Shown here: positions 9,715-18,585 of the stretch, one piece after another
Numbering within the stretch: position 1 is the first letter of the stretch
Layout of the letters: each line of letters opens with the position of its first letter
Assembly: GCF_020075495.1 (NCBI RefSeq)
Contig: NZ_JABYQT010000001.1
Span: 372,001 to 436,000 of the forward strand
Length of the DNA stretch: 64,000 nt
Direction: 5' to 3'
Source of the DNA: Vreelandella aquamarina
GTDB taxonomy: Bacteria > Pseudomonadota > Gammaproteobacteria > Pseudomonadales > Halomonadaceae
Program-made: the position numbers and the translations under genes
The notes under the pieces: model-generated
What the model was told of the DNA's origin: nothing
The model's database searches: none
Seen by the model: only the letters and a program-made list of their open reading frames with translations

Positions 9715-9975
9715 ATGGCACTATTTCTGAAATGCCTGCTTGGGGCACTGGCGGTGCTGGCGATCGCGCTGCTCTCCAAGACCAAAAGTTTCTTCATTGC
9801 GGGGTTGGTGCCGCTGTTTCCGACCTTCGCGCTGATCGCTCACTACATCGTCGGCTCCGAGCGCAGCATGGCCGATCTGCGTACTACCGCGCTGTTTGGC
9901 CTCTGCTCGCTCATTCCCTACGCGGCGTATCTGGTCGCCATCTACTATTTCAGCTACCGCCTGAACCTGGTATGA
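9715..9975 (+). pseudogene. glpM: glpM-family membrane protein, interrupted by an in-frame TGA
   Basis: The 86 residues up to TGA 9973-9975 match GlpM closely, including GLVPLFPTFALIAHYIVGSER. The usual protein has about 109 residues, and its last membrane helix follows the stop here. Reading on in the same frame gives TLTAATLVWLLFAGGLDTVLLRLR, exactly the missing helix. So this is a nonsense change (or a sequencing error), not a frameshift. The next in-frame stop is TAG at 10165-10167, inside the convergent LysR gene, so the original stop may also be lost. GlpM has been linked to membrane GlpD and alginate in Pseudomonas. The truncated form could still insert with three helices. Confidence 0.75.
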
Positions 9976-10032
9976 ACGCTGACCGCCGCAACCCTGGTGT
10001 GGCTGCTTTTTGCCGGCGGCCTGGACACGGTT

Positions 10033-10956
10033 TTACTCCGCCTGAGGATTCCCCTTGGATGCATTGACGCTATTGGTTTTGACAAGCTGTCCGGACACCC
10101 CTTCGGTGATGGTAGCCATGAAGGCGCGCACTCGGGCCACGTGGCGCAAATCCGGGTGGGTCAATAGCCATAGCTGCGTCGTCAGCGCGTCAATCGGCGG
10201 ACTAATCTTCTGCAGTATGTCATCTGCATCGCCCATGTAGCAGGGCAGTACGGTAATGCCCGCGCCTTGGCGAGCCGCCATCTGCATCGCCAGCATGCTG
10301 TCCAATCGATAGCATGTGTTTTTATTCCTCATCCACTTTTCAAACGCGACATCACCTAGTTGGGCATCGGGGCCTATCCAGCTCTCTTCCAGCATAACGT
10401 TAGGGTCAAGCAAGCCGTTGGAGGCTTGCCATTGCTCTTTCTGACCATAAACCGCCAGCGTGATATCGCCTAATCGGCGGCCTACCAGCGTCTCGGGCGG
10501 TTTGCGAGTCGGACGAATGGCAATATCCGCGTCTCTTCGTGAAAGGTTTTGCAACTGATTGGAAATTACCACTTCAAGGGCTATACCGGGGTACTGCTCG
10601 CGAAAGGTGGCCATTATCGGGCATAGCAAACCGGCAAAAAGCGTATCTGTGGTGGTAATGCGCAGCGTGCCGGAAAGCTTCAAATCCTGCCCGATGACAC
10701 GTCGCTCGGCGCTGTTGACTTCGTCTTGAATATGTTCAGCTGTAGCCGCCAGGTCTTCCCCAGCCAGTGTCGGAGTATAGCCGTGGCGGTGGCGTTCAAA
10801 CAGTGTGGTACCCAGGCGGGCTTCGATTACATTGAGTCTGCGAAACACGGTGGCATGGCTGATATGCAATTGCCGGCTGGCACCGGATAGCGAGCCTGTT
10901 CGTGCTATTGCAAGCACCACCTGTAGATCATCCCACTTTAGATGCTGTTCATTCAT
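10033..10956 (-). CDS. LysR-family transcriptional regulator
   Basis: A 307-residue LysR protein with N-terminal HTH (WDDLQVVLAIARTGSLSGASRQLHISHATVFRRLNVIEARLG-like region, residues 7-50) and a substrate-binding domain. The ATG at 10956 is preferred because the domain starts directly after it; upstream in-frame codons would add 22 unlikely residues. It is divergent from the flavodoxin-like quinone reductase at 11043, which is the obvious target. The pairing of LysR with a quinone or nitroaromatic reductase suggests a response to quinones or electrophiles (inference). Confidence 0.85.
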   Translation of the reverse strand: MNEQHLKWDDLQVVLAIARTGSLSGASRQLHISHATVFRRLNVIEARLGTTLFERHRHGYTPTLAGEDLAATAEHIQDEVNSAERRVIGQDLKLSGTLRITTTDTLFAGLLCPIMATFREQYPGIALEVVISNQLQNLSRRDADIAIRPTRKPPETLVGRRLGDITLAVYGQKEQWQASNGLLDPNVMLEESWIGPDAQLGDVAFEKWMRNKNTCYRLDSMLAMQMAARQGAGITVLPCYMGDADDILQKISPPIDALTTQLWLLTHPDLRHVARVRAFMATITEGVSGQLVKTNSVNASKGNPQAE

Positions 10957-11042
10957 GCAAGGCTGCTTATCGATTTCAAGGGATGGGTAAGCATATATGA
11001 ACAGGTTAGCCTTTCGTAACACCCCACGGAAGGAACAGTAAT

Positions 11043-11795
11043 ATGAACGTATTGATCATTTTGGCGCATCCCGAGCGCCATTCGTTAAATGGCGGCCTGG
11101 TCGATATCGCCGTTGAGCAGTTGCAAAAAAGCGGGCACAAGGTTGAGGTCGATGACCTGTATGCTGAACAGTTCGATCCGGTTGAGCGCGCAGGTCACTA
11201 TCTTAATCGAGCCAATGACAAGTACTTTGCCCCACTAGATGAACAACGCCATCACTACAACGAAAAGGCGCTGCCTACAGATATTCAGCGAGAGCTTGCA
11301 AGACTTGACTGGGCTGATCTGGTGATCTTTCAGTTTCCACTATGGTGGCACGCAGAGCCAGCCATCCTGAAAGGCTGGTTTGATCGTGTACTGGTCTATG
11401 GTGGACGTTATACCAGTCGCATGCGCTATGATCGTGGGTATTTCAAGGGAAAACGCGCACTACTAGGCGTGACTGCTGGCTCGCCGGAGGCTGCATTTCA
11501 ACCCTTTGGGCGGGCGGGTAATATGGCTGCATGGCTATGGCCCTTGCATGCTTCACTGTATTACGTGGGCTTTGACGTTCTAGCACCTCAAGTAAGCTAT
11601 GGCGTACAGGGAGGTGGTATCGAATATCAAAAGAAAAGTGCGCTGTGCGAACACCTCAAGGCCTGCAAACAGTGCTGGGCCAAACGCCTTGCGCATTGGC
11701 CATGTGAAAGGCCGATTCCGTTTGCTGGCTGGGAAGATTGGGACAGCGATGGTGTTTTGCTAGGAGAAAGCCCCTGGCGCTGGCGGCTGGGCTGA
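11043..11795 (+). CDS. Flavodoxin-fold NAD(P)H:quinone oxidoreductase
   Basis: A 250-residue protein of the NQO1/MdaB/KefF-like flavodoxin-2 fold. It begins MNVLIILAHPERHSLNGGL, the FMN/FAD phosphate-binding loop. FQFPLWWHAEPAILKGWFDRV (about residues 97-117) is the family core, followed by LLGVTAGSPEAAF. It likely reduces quinones with two electrons. A good GGAAGGA Shine-Dalgarno precedes ATG 11043. Codons around here are a little more AT-rich than in neighbouring genes, and the divergent LysR gene probably controls it. The C-terminal 25 residues (rich in Trp) are longer than usual. Confidence 0.82.
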   Translation: MNVLIILAHPERHSLNGGLVDIAVEQLQKSGHKVEVDDLYAEQFDPVERAGHYLNRANDKYFAPLDEQRHHYNEKALPTDIQRELARLDWADLVIFQFPLWWHAEPAILKGWFDRVLVYGGRYTSRMRYDRGYFKGKRALLGVTAGSPEAAFQPFGRAGNMAAWLWPLHASLYYVGFDVLAPQVSYGVQGGGIEYQKKSALCEHLKACKQCWAKRLAHWPCERPIPFAGWEDWDSDGVLLGESPWRWRLG

Positions 11796-11882
11796 GCGGA
11801 CGTTGTGAGACAAGGGCTTGATCCGGCCGTTTTCTGTACACTTGGCGCTCGAGATATGACGCCACAGACAGGAGGAGTCGGT

Positions 11883-12338
11883 ATGTCCCTGGAGTTTCGC
11901 TGGTCGCGGTTTGATGAGCTCAGCACGCGCGAGTTTTACGAGATCGTGAAGGCGCGTGAAGCGGTATTCGTGGTGGAACAGCAGTGTGCTTATCCGGAAG
12001 TGGACGAGCTGGACCCGCTGGCCTGGCATCTTCTGGCGACGGCCGGCGGGGAGCTTGCTGCCTATATCCGCCTGCTGGGGCCTGGCGACAAGTTCGTCGA
12101 GCCTTCGATTGGCCGGGTGATGACCGTCAAGGCCTTTCGCGGCTGCCGCTACGGCCGCGAACTGATGGCCGAGGCGATTCGTTTCACCGAGCAGACCTAT
12201 CCTGGCCTGGGCATCAAGATAGGTGCGCAGGTTTACCTGACCGCTTTCTATGAGTCTTTCGGGTTTGCGGCCGTGAGCGATGTCTACGACGAAGATGGTA
12301 TTTTGCATGTCGATATGCGCAAGCCCGCTGCGGCGTAA
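11883..12338 (+). CDS. elaA: ElaA-like GNAT acetyltransferase
   Basis: A 151-residue protein matching the ElaA family: FDELSTREFYEIVKAREAVFVVEQQCAYPEVDELD at the start and IGRVMTVKAFRGCRYGRELMAEAI as the acetyl-CoA loop. ATG 11883 is chosen because AGGAGGAGT lies right before it. Substrate is unknown for the family. It is followed 23 bp later by bluB on the same strand, so the two may be co-transcribed. Confidence 0.85.
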   Translation: MSLEFRWSRFDELSTREFYEIVKAREAVFVVEQQCAYPEVDELDPLAWHLLATAGGELAAYIRLLGPGDKFVEPSIGRVMTVKAFRGCRYGRELMAEAIRFTEQTYPGLGIKIGAQVYLTAFYESFGFAAVSDVYDEDGILHVDMRKPAAA

Positions 12339-12361
12339 TTCAGGAAAGGTGCGGCCATATA

Positions 12362-13051
12362 ATGAGTAACTGCCATCATGCTTTTCCCGAGACGCAACGG
12401 CGCGGCGTCTACCGCGCCATTCATGAGCGGCGCGATGTGCGCTCGCAGTTTCTACCCGACCCGATTTCCCCGGAAGTGCTTGAACGTCTTCTTCAGGCGG
12501 CGCACCACGCGCCTTCGGTAGGGTTCATGCAGCCCTGGGATTTCATCGTCATCGAGAGCCGTGAGGTCAGGGCGTCGATACTTGCGCTGTTCGAGCAGGA
12601 GAACGCCAGAGCCGCCGAGCGTTTCAGCGGCGAGCGGCAGGATCTTTACCGGGGCCTCAAGCTGCAGGGGATTCTGGAAAGCCCGCTCAATCTCTGCATT
12701 ACCTGCGACCGTCGTCGGGGTGGCCCTCACGTGCTGGGGCGCAACAGCATCATGGATACCGACCTGTTCAGCACTTGCCTTGCCGTACAGAACCTGTGGC
12801 TGGCGGCGCGGGCAGAGGGCGTGGGGGTTGGCTGGGTAAGCATTCTTGATCCGGCCCAGCTAAGTCAGGTCTTGAACCTGCCCGAGCACGTGTATCCCGT
12901 GGCGTATCTGTGCCTTGGCCATGTCAGCGAATTCCTGGGTCAACCGGAACTTGAAGCCAAGGGCTGGCGCTCGCGATTGTCGCTGGAGGAGCTGATGCAT
13001 GCTAATAGCTGGGGCCAGCCCTTTGCCCGCGCCTTCGCGCAGGGCAAGTGA
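12362..13051 (+). CDS. bluB: 5,6-dimethylbenzimidazole synthase BluB
   Basis: A 229-residue nitroreductase-fold protein. BluB cannibalises reduced FMN with O2 to make 5,6-dimethylbenzimidazole, the lower ligand of vitamin B12. BluB traits are the RRDVRSQFLPDPISPEVL opening, HHAPSVGFMQPWDFIVI around the flavin site, and GVGWVSILDPAQL near the C-terminus. No other cobalamin gene is nearby. An 8-bp AGGGCAAG/CTTGCCCT stem (13041-13068) overlaps the stop but lacks a T-run. A plain nitroreductase is the alternative, but the motif set favours BluB. Confidence 0.88.
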   Translation: MSNCHHAFPETQRRGVYRAIHERRDVRSQFLPDPISPEVLERLLQAAHHAPSVGFMQPWDFIVIESREVRASILALFEQENARAAERFSGERQDLYRGLKLQGILESPLNLCITCDRRRGGPHVLGRNSIMDTDLFSTCLAVQNLWLAARAEGVGVGWVSILDPAQLSQVLNLPEHVYPVAYLCLGHVSEFLGQPELEAKGWRSRLSLEELMHANSWGQPFARAFAQGK

Positions 13052-13242
13052 TCGGCCGGGCTTGCCCTGCTGGTGTTGAACCTTGATCGTCGTTGATGCG
13101 GCTTTCCGTCGCGTTCAACGCCACCCGACAAGGGGATCATGGCAGCCAAGAGACGCCCATTTTGCAGCGGTTACCGGCGGATAGACGCTACATGCCCACC
13201 ATGTTCCGCCAAGTGAGAGTAGAAAGTGATTAAGGAGATGTC

Positions 13243-14154
13243 ATGATCAGCGGTCGCGCGCTGCACTATTTCGATACCGTGGCACGCTGTCGCTCGCTGC
13301 GTCAGGCCGCGGCAAGGCTCAATATCGCTCCCACGGCCATCAGCCGCCAGATCGATCTGCTCGAGGAGCAGCTGGGGGCGCCCTTGCTGGAGCGTGGCCC
13401 CAGCGGCATCAGCCTGACGGCGGCGGGTGAGCTGCTTGCCATCCAGGCACAGCACACCTTGCGTGATCTCGAGCGCGTTCAGGAACATATCGCCGATTTG
13501 CAGGGCCTGCGCACCGGACGCGTTCGCCTGGAAGCCGCCGAAGGCGTGGTGGCAGGGCTGCTGGCCCCGGCACTGGCCGACATGGGGCGAGACTATCCGC
13601 AGCTGCGATTTGATATCGGCATCGCAAGCGCTGGGCAAATCGTCGAGCGGCTGCGCCTGGGCACGGCGGATATCGGCATCTCGTTCTTCATGCCGCGTCA
13701 TGAGGATATCGTCATTCTGGACAGCGCCCGGCTCGAGCATCACGCGGTCATGGCGGTAGATCATCCGCTGGCCGGTGCCCAGGAGGTTTCGCTTGAGTGC
13801 CTGGCCAGGCATCGGGTCATTCTGCCGGGCGAATCGTTCGGGGCGCGCCAGGCGCTCGAGCGCAGCGCGCATCGCATCGGTATCACGCTCGTCCCCGCCT
13901 TTGATACCGCCTCGCTTGAAACCCAGAAGGCGCTGGCGCTGAACGGCGCCGGCGTGTTGATCCTGCCGCCCATGGCGGTGGCGCGGGAGTGCTGGCGCGG
14001 GGAACTCATCAGCGTGCCGCTGGCAGCCGACGAACTGGAACCGGCCCGTATCGATCTGTGTGTCTATCGCCACCGTACAAGAAGCTTTGCTGTCGATGCT
14101 TGCCTCTCTCGTCTCTGTGAATCTCTCCAAGTGCTGGATAGTCCTCCCCTCTAG
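13243..14154 (+). CDS. LysR-family transcriptional regulator
   Basis: A 303-residue LysR protein. The N-terminal HTH (ALHYFDTVARCRSLRQAAARLNIAPTAISRQI, residues 5-36) is followed by a substrate-binding domain with the ADIGISFFMP and GAGVLILPPMAV segments. It lies 152 bp upstream of, and in the same direction as, the small membrane protein/sodium symporter pair, so it is a reasonable candidate to regulate that uptake system. Start ATG 13243 has GGAGATGTC just upstream. Confidence 0.85.
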   Translation: MISGRALHYFDTVARCRSLRQAAARLNIAPTAISRQIDLLEEQLGAPLLERGPSGISLTAAGELLAIQAQHTLRDLERVQEHIADLQGLRTGRVRLEAAEGVVAGLLAPALADMGRDYPQLRFDIGIASAGQIVERLRLGTADIGISFFMPRHEDIVILDSARLEHHAVMAVDHPLAGAQEVSLECLARHRVILPGESFGARQALERSAHRIGITLVPAFDTASLETQKALALNGAGVLILPPMAVARECWRGELISVPLAADELEPARIDLCVYRHRTRSFAVDACLSRLCESLQVLDSPPL

Positions 14155-14306
14155 GTGCACACAAAAAGTGGACACCTGCGTTTTAAATTGGAATAGTGTG
14201 TGTCACTGGCGCACGCCATGAAACCTTGTAAGCGGTGCCAGCCATCTTTCCAACAACTAACGCTTGCGCTGCTCGTGACTTGCGAGCGCGCAACTAGGGA
14301 ACCGCT

Positions 14307-14534
14307 ATGCGACGTCTGTTCGTGCTGCCCACTTCGCGTGCTGGGTGGGGGCTCTTGGCCGCTTTCATCTGTCTGGTGATGGCAGGTATCTGGCCGGTGA
14401 TCGGGCTGCTCAACCGAGCCGTGCTGGTGTTTGGCTTACCACTGATGATTGTATGGAGCTATGGGGTCATCTTTGCCTGCGTGGGTGTGATGCTCATCGG
14501 CAACCGCATTGTCGAGAGGGACGACCATGAATAG
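14307..14534 (+). CDS. Small membrane protein of DUF3311 type, symporter partner
   Basis: A 75-residue protein with two hydrophobic helices (about residues 14-34 and 40-65) and a basic N-terminus. Its last 8 bp overlap the following symporter gene. Small two-helix proteins of this kind (DUF3311; for example B. subtilis YhjC before the symporter YhjB) recur immediately upstream of SSS transporters and probably act as accessory subunits. Function has not been shown; the family assignment is by size, topology and position. Confidence 0.7.
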   Translation: MRRLFVLPTSRAGWGLLAAFICLVMAGIWPVIGLLNRAVLVFGLPLMIVWSYGVIFACVGVMLIGNRIVERDDHE

Positions 14535-16044
14535 CGTCTGGCCTTTAGTCATTACTCTCGGCTACGTGGCCATCGCCATGGTGATCGGCCTGAAAGCGCG
14601 CGCCGGGCGGCGCATGGATACACTGGAAGAGTGGGGGGTCGCCGGACGTAGTATGGGGCCGGTCGTGCTTTATCTGCTGATTGCGGCGGGAAGCGTGAGT
14701 GCGTATACCTTCATGGGCGCACCGGGCTGGGCCTACTCCAAGGGGGTGGCGGTATTCTATGTGGCGGTCTATCTGGCCTACCTGGCGCTGGTGGCCTGGT
14801 ATTTCGGCCCTAAAGTGTGGCAGTTCGGGGCGCAGTTCGGCCACGTGACCCAGGCAAGCGCCATCGCCGACCGCTACCAGAGCGCGGCGCTCGGGGCGCT
14901 GGCGGCCCTGGTGATGGCGGTGGGCTCGGTGGCTTACGCGGTGCTGCAGACCGTGGGGTCGGCCTACATCCTGTTCGTGATGAGCGGTGGCGCCATTCCC
15001 GTCTGGCTTGGTGTGATCATTGTGCTCGCCAGCATTGCCCTTTATCTCTATATCAGCGGTCAGCGGGCGATTGGCCGTACCAGCGCCTTTCAAGGGGCGC
15101 TCATGCTGGTGGTGGCCTGGGCGGTCGGGCTCTGGGCGGTTCATAGTGCCACCGGCGGGCTCGACATGGCCGATGTTTTCAAGCGCATTCAGGCCGAGCA
15201 TGGCGAGTTTCTGACCCTGCCGGGCGCGCGTGGCGACATGAGCTTCAGTTTCTGGACCACCTCGATCATCGTGTCGATGTTCTCGTTCATGCCTCCGGTA
15301 TGGACCCAGTGGATGTGCGCGTCATCGGCGCGCACCATTCGCCGCAGCGCTACATGGCTGCCCACCTATTATGTCGTCATTCTGCCGATGGTGATCGTGG
15401 GATTCATCGGGATTTACTCGCTGCCAGACCTGGCGCGCGCCGATACCGTGGTGCTGGAGTACGCCATGGCGAACCTGCCGGTCGTGCTGGTCGGCCTTCT
15501 TGGGGCCGGGACGCTTGCCGCCTCCATGTCATCAAGCGAGCCCTTTATCCACTCGGTGTCGCTTTCCATCACCAAGGATGTCCTGCAGCCGCTGTTTAAA
15601 CTCAGCGATGCGTTGACGGCGAAGCTGGCGCGCTGGCTGCTGCTGCCTGTCATGGCGCTGGTCATCGCGCCGCTGGCGATTGCCGAGCCGGGAAGTCTGG
15701 TGATGATTCTGCTGGTGGGCCTCGGGTTTGCCTCGCAGGTGCTGCCGGCGTTTATCGGCATGTTCTTCTGGCCCCGAGCATCCAAACTTGGGGTCATGGC
15801 AGGCATCGTGGCGGGATTCATGGTCACCGTGGCATTTACGACCCTATGGTCGCATCCGCTGGGTATCCACGCAGGCTTCTGGGGACTGATGCTGAACCTG
15901 CCGGTATTCATCGGCGTATCGCTGATGACGCCTGCGACCCAGGCTGATGTGGTCGAGCGGTTTTTTCGCATTGCCGCGCCGCGCGGGCTCAAGCGTCTGG
16001 GTAAACAGACGAGCGATAAGTCCGCCTCAACAAACGCAGTTTGA
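14527..16044 (+). CDS. Sodium:solute symporter (SSS family)
   Basis: A 505-residue protein with about 13 membrane segments and the SSS fold. It has the early GWGVAGRSMGPVV-like gate (EEWGVAGRSMG, residues ~33-43) and the unwound-helix region around YTFMGAPGWAYSKGV. The closest general group is the pantothenate/YhjB-like branch, most of whose substrates are carboxylates or unknown. ATG 14527, with GAGAGG before it, is used in preference to TTG 14509. It overlaps the small DUF3311-type gene and probably forms a two-component transporter with it. A bidirectional terminator follows. Confidence 0.87.
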   Translation: MNSVWPLVITLGYVAIAMVIGLKARAGRRMDTLEEWGVAGRSMGPVVLYLLIAAGSVSAYTFMGAPGWAYSKGVAVFYVAVYLAYLALVAWYFGPKVWQFGAQFGHVTQASAIADRYQSAALGALAALVMAVGSVAYAVLQTVGSAYILFVMSGGAIPVWLGVIIVLASIALYLYISGQRAIGRTSAFQGALMLVVAWAVGLWAVHSATGGLDMADVFKRIQAEHGEFLTLPGARGDMSFSFWTTSIIVSMFSFMPPVWTQWMCASSARTIRRSATWLPTYYVVILPMVIVGFIGIYSLPDLARADTVVLEYAMANLPVVLVGLLGAGTLAASMSSSEPFIHSVSLSITKDVLQPLFKLSDALTAKLARWLLLPVMALVIAPLAIAEPGSLVMILLVGLGFASQVLPAFIGMFFWPRASKLGVMAGIVAGFMVTVAFTTLWSHPLGIHAGFWGLMLNLPVFIGVSLMTPATQADVVERFFRIAAPRGLKRLGKQTSDKSASTNAV

Positions 16045-16065
16045 ATAGTCGTCATACAGGCGTAA

Positions 16066-16094
16066 AAAAACCGGGTATTGATTACCCGGTTTTT
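16066..16094. terminator. Bidirectional intrinsic terminator
   Basis: An A-rich tract, then the stem ACCGGGTA/TACCCGGT with a short loop and a T-run on the other side. The symmetry serves both the symporter gene (+) and the SPFH gene (-), whose stops lie on either side. Confidence 0.88.
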
Positions 16095-16107
16095 CTGAAG
16101 CGAGAAA

Positions 16108-17166
16108 TTAGCTGCTGGCCGCACCGCCTACCACGCCGCTACGGAAGCTGCCGGGCTGATGGCTCGTCTCCGTGCGATGCTTGAGGTGTTCGGTGACGGC
16201 GTCTTCGGGTGAGCCCGACAGTTCACGGAACATGCCCATGGAGCCTAGCAGGGCAGAAGACTCGTAGGGTACGAAGACGCGCTCGCCATGCTTGGCCATG
16301 TTGGGCAGCACCTTGATGTAGCTCTGTCCCAGCAGGTAGCCGACCACGGTACGCTTGTCTTCTTCACTTTCGCCGATGGCGTTCAATACCAGCCTGATCG
16401 ACTCCTGCTCGCCCTGAGCGCGCAGAATGGCCGACTCCTTGTCGCCCTGGGCGTTGAGAATGGCGGACTCGCGCTGGCCCTGGGCCATGGCAATGGCGGC
16501 GGACTTTTCTCCCTCGGCTTCGGTGACGGTGGCCCGGCGCTTGCGCTCGGCGGCCATCTGCAGGCGCATGGCGGTTTCCACCTCTTCAGGCATGGCGATA
16601 TCCTGTACCTCGACACGGGATATCTTCACACCCCACTTGGAGGCGGGCTCCTCCATTGCGGCCTGGATTTCGTTGTTCACTTCGGCGCGGGATTCAAACA
16701 GCTTGTCGAGCTCCATCTTGCCCACCACCGAGCGCAGCGTGGTCTTGGCGAGTACCTCGACGGCCTGGCTCATGTTCTCGACTTCGTATACCGCTCGCTT
16801 GGGGTCGATGATCTGAAAGTAGAGCGCGCCATTGATGCGTACGGTCACGTTATCGGTAGTGACCACCGGCTGGCCGGGAAAGTCCATGACCGTTTCGCGC
16901 CGGTCGATGCGGATCTCGTCGGTGGTGATTGCCTGGTACTCTTCGCCCAGCTTGCGATAGCGCAGCATGGTGATGGCCCGGGGCTGCTCGATAAAGGGCA
17001 CGATGATATTGATGCCGCTTTCGAGTACGCGGTTGAACGAGCCGAGGCGCTCGACGACCATGACCTCCGATTGGCGCACGATCACCAGCCCCTTGGAGAT
17101 GATCAGAATGCCAATGGCGACGATGATCAGGCTGATCAGCAAACCAGGGCTAATGGGTAGATCCAT
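16108..17166 (-). CDS. qmcA: SPFH/stomatin-like membrane protein (QmcA/paraslipin type)
   Basis: A 352-residue protein with one N-terminal membrane segment (residues 7-25) and an SPFH domain (about 27-190; VVERLGSFNRVLESGINIIVPF). After this comes an Ala/Gln/Glu-rich coiled coil with a repeated AILRAQGxxES pattern. Such proteins oligomerise at the cytoplasmic membrane and partner NfeD proteins or FtsH-like proteases. The gene starts 2 bp after nfeD on the same strand, as in the E. coli ybbJ/qmcA locus but in the opposite gene order. Confidence 0.9.
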   Translation of the reverse strand: MDLPISPGLLISLIIVAIGILIISKGLVIVRQSEVMVVERLGSFNRVLESGINIIVPFIEQPRAITMLRYRKLGEEYQAITTDEIRIDRRETVMDFPGQPVVTTDNVTVRINGALYFQIIDPKRAVYEVENMSQAVEVLAKTTLRSVVGKMELDKLFESRAEVNNEIQAAMEEPASKWGVKISRVEVQDIAMPEEVETAMRLQMAAERKRRATVTEAEGEKSAAIAMAQGQRESAILNAQGDKESAILRAQGEQESIRLVLNAIGESEEDKRTVVGYLLGQSYIKVLPNMAKHGERVFVPYESSALLGSMGMFRELSGSPEDAVTEHLKHRTETSHQPGSFRSGVVGGAASS

Positions 17167-17168
17167 GA

Positions 17169-17663
17169 TTAAGGCTCCTTGTGGGGAATCGTAGCATCGT
17201 GAAGGGGATTGGGAGATGATGAAGGCAAGGCGACTAACGCCGTCGTACCCTCGAAACGCTGAAAAATGACGGTGGTGTCTGCTGGAAGCTCGGTCGTGCC
17301 GCTGTCGATGACGCGAAGACGATAAAAGTCGCCATTGATCTTGATGCCGGTGGCGCCGTCGAAATCTCGCCGCAGCGTACTGTAGTAGTTGCCTTTTTCT
17401 ACGCCGGTGCCGGTGGTGCCGTAGGCAACGCCGCGAGGGGAAAAGCGCGGACGAATGATCCAGATACCGATAGGCACCAGCACCCCGGTAAACAGGCCCA
17501 TGCTCAAAAGCTGCCAGGGCAGCGACAAACCAAACGCGGTAACGGCGGCGGTCAAGGCCGCGGCAACGCCCAGCGCCAGCAGTACCATGGCGCCCGAGGT
17601 CAACTCCCCAAGGCTAAGCAGCAGCGCGAGTACCAGCCAGGTATAAGCAGGGTTCCAGTCCAT
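17169..17663 (-). CDS. NfeD-family membrane protein
   Basis: A 164-residue protein with three or four N-terminal hydrophobic segments (residues 7-75), then a small soluble OB-fold (about 90-150; TGVEKGNYYSTLRRDFDGATG, DGDFYRLRV-like). This is the short NfeD form (YbbJ type). The ATG at 17663 is chosen because AAAAGGAGATGCT precedes it. It forms a two-gene operon with the SPFH gene; the two proteins typically work together in membrane quality control. Confidence 0.87.
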   Translation of the reverse strand: MDWNPAYTWLVLALLLSLGELTSGAMVLLALGVAAALTAAVTAFGLSLPWQLLSMGLFTGVLVPIGIWIIRPRFSPRGVAYGTTGTGVEKGNYYSTLRRDFDGATGIKINGDFYRLRVIDSGTTELPADTTVIFQRFEGTTALVALPSSSPNPLHDATIPHKEP

Positions 17664-17850
17664 AGCATCTCCTTTTAAAGCCGTCACTGCAGCCTACCTC
17701 AGGTGAGGGGCCAAGTCTGCTCCATTGGGTTTCAATCAAGCGATCATTCCATGCCGCCTTGAGAAAGACACTGCCAATACGCATTTCACCTGCATCAAGG
17801 GTTATTGGATTAGAATGGTCTTTTGAACATAGCCTACGAAGGAGAGCGGC

Positions 17851-18570
17851 GTGACGGGAGTGGTCTACTGGCTGGACATGGCGGGGGTGATCGTCTTTGC
17901 GCTGTCCGGCGTCATTCTGGCGTGCCGCTCCAGAATGGACCCCTTCGGCATGCTGGTACTGGCAGCGGTCACCGGAATTGGCGGGGGTACACTGCGCGAT
18001 CTGGTGCTGGGTATACGCCCCGTGTTCTGGGTCAGCGACCCAAGCTACCTGTGGGTCATTCTGGCCACGGTAGGCGTCTCGCTGGTCGGGTTTCACTACA
18101 TTCACCGTCTTTCGCGCGGCTTTCTGCCCATTGCCGATGCGTGTGGCCTGGCGCTGTTCACGGTCATCGGTACCCATAAGGCGCTGCTGCTGGGCACCTC
18201 CGGCGTGGTCGCGGTGTTGATGGGCATGATGACCGGCGTTGCCGGTGGAATGATCCGCGATATGCTGGCCCAGCGGGTGCCCATGGTACTGCGCGAGGAG
18301 ATCTACGCCACGGCAGCCATGGCCGGCGGAATCGCCTACGTGGTGCTTCAGGCCTTGGGTTGCCCGCTATACGTGAGTATCGCCGTGGCCCTGCTGGTCA
18401 CGCTGGGACTTCGCCTGGCGGCCATTCACTGGCAGCTGGCACTGCCGGTATTTGCCTGGGTCACCATTCCGCCCAAGGAATCGGATACCGCTACCCCGCT
18501 CTCGACGCCGCAAAAGGCCAAGGAGCGGGTGCGAATGATTCGCCGTGAGAAGGGCAAGACAAAGCGCTAG
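17851..18570 (+). CDS. TRIC-type cation channel family protein (UPF0126/YicG)
   Basis: A 239-residue membrane protein with seven predicted segments in two repeats. Each repeat has the glycine-rich kinked-helix motif: GIGGGTLRDLVLG (about residues 45-57) and GVAGGMIRDMLAQ (about 130-142). These define the bacterial TRIC/UPF0126 family of potassium-permeable channels. A GAAGGAG lies before the GTG start. The charged C-terminal 40 residues are predicted cytoplasmic. Confidence 0.88.
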   Translation: MTGVVYWLDMAGVIVFALSGVILACRSRMDPFGMLVLAAVTGIGGGTLRDLVLGIRPVFWVSDPSYLWVILATVGVSLVGFHYIHRLSRGFLPIADACGLALFTVIGTHKALLLGTSGVVAVLMGMMTGVAGGMIRDMLAQRVPMVLREEIYATAAMAGGIAYVVLQALGCPLYVSIAVALLVTLGLRLAAIHWQLALPVFAWVTIPPKESDTATPLSTPQKAKERVRMIRREKGKTKR

Positions 18571-18585
18571 AGATAAGGCGGCCAA

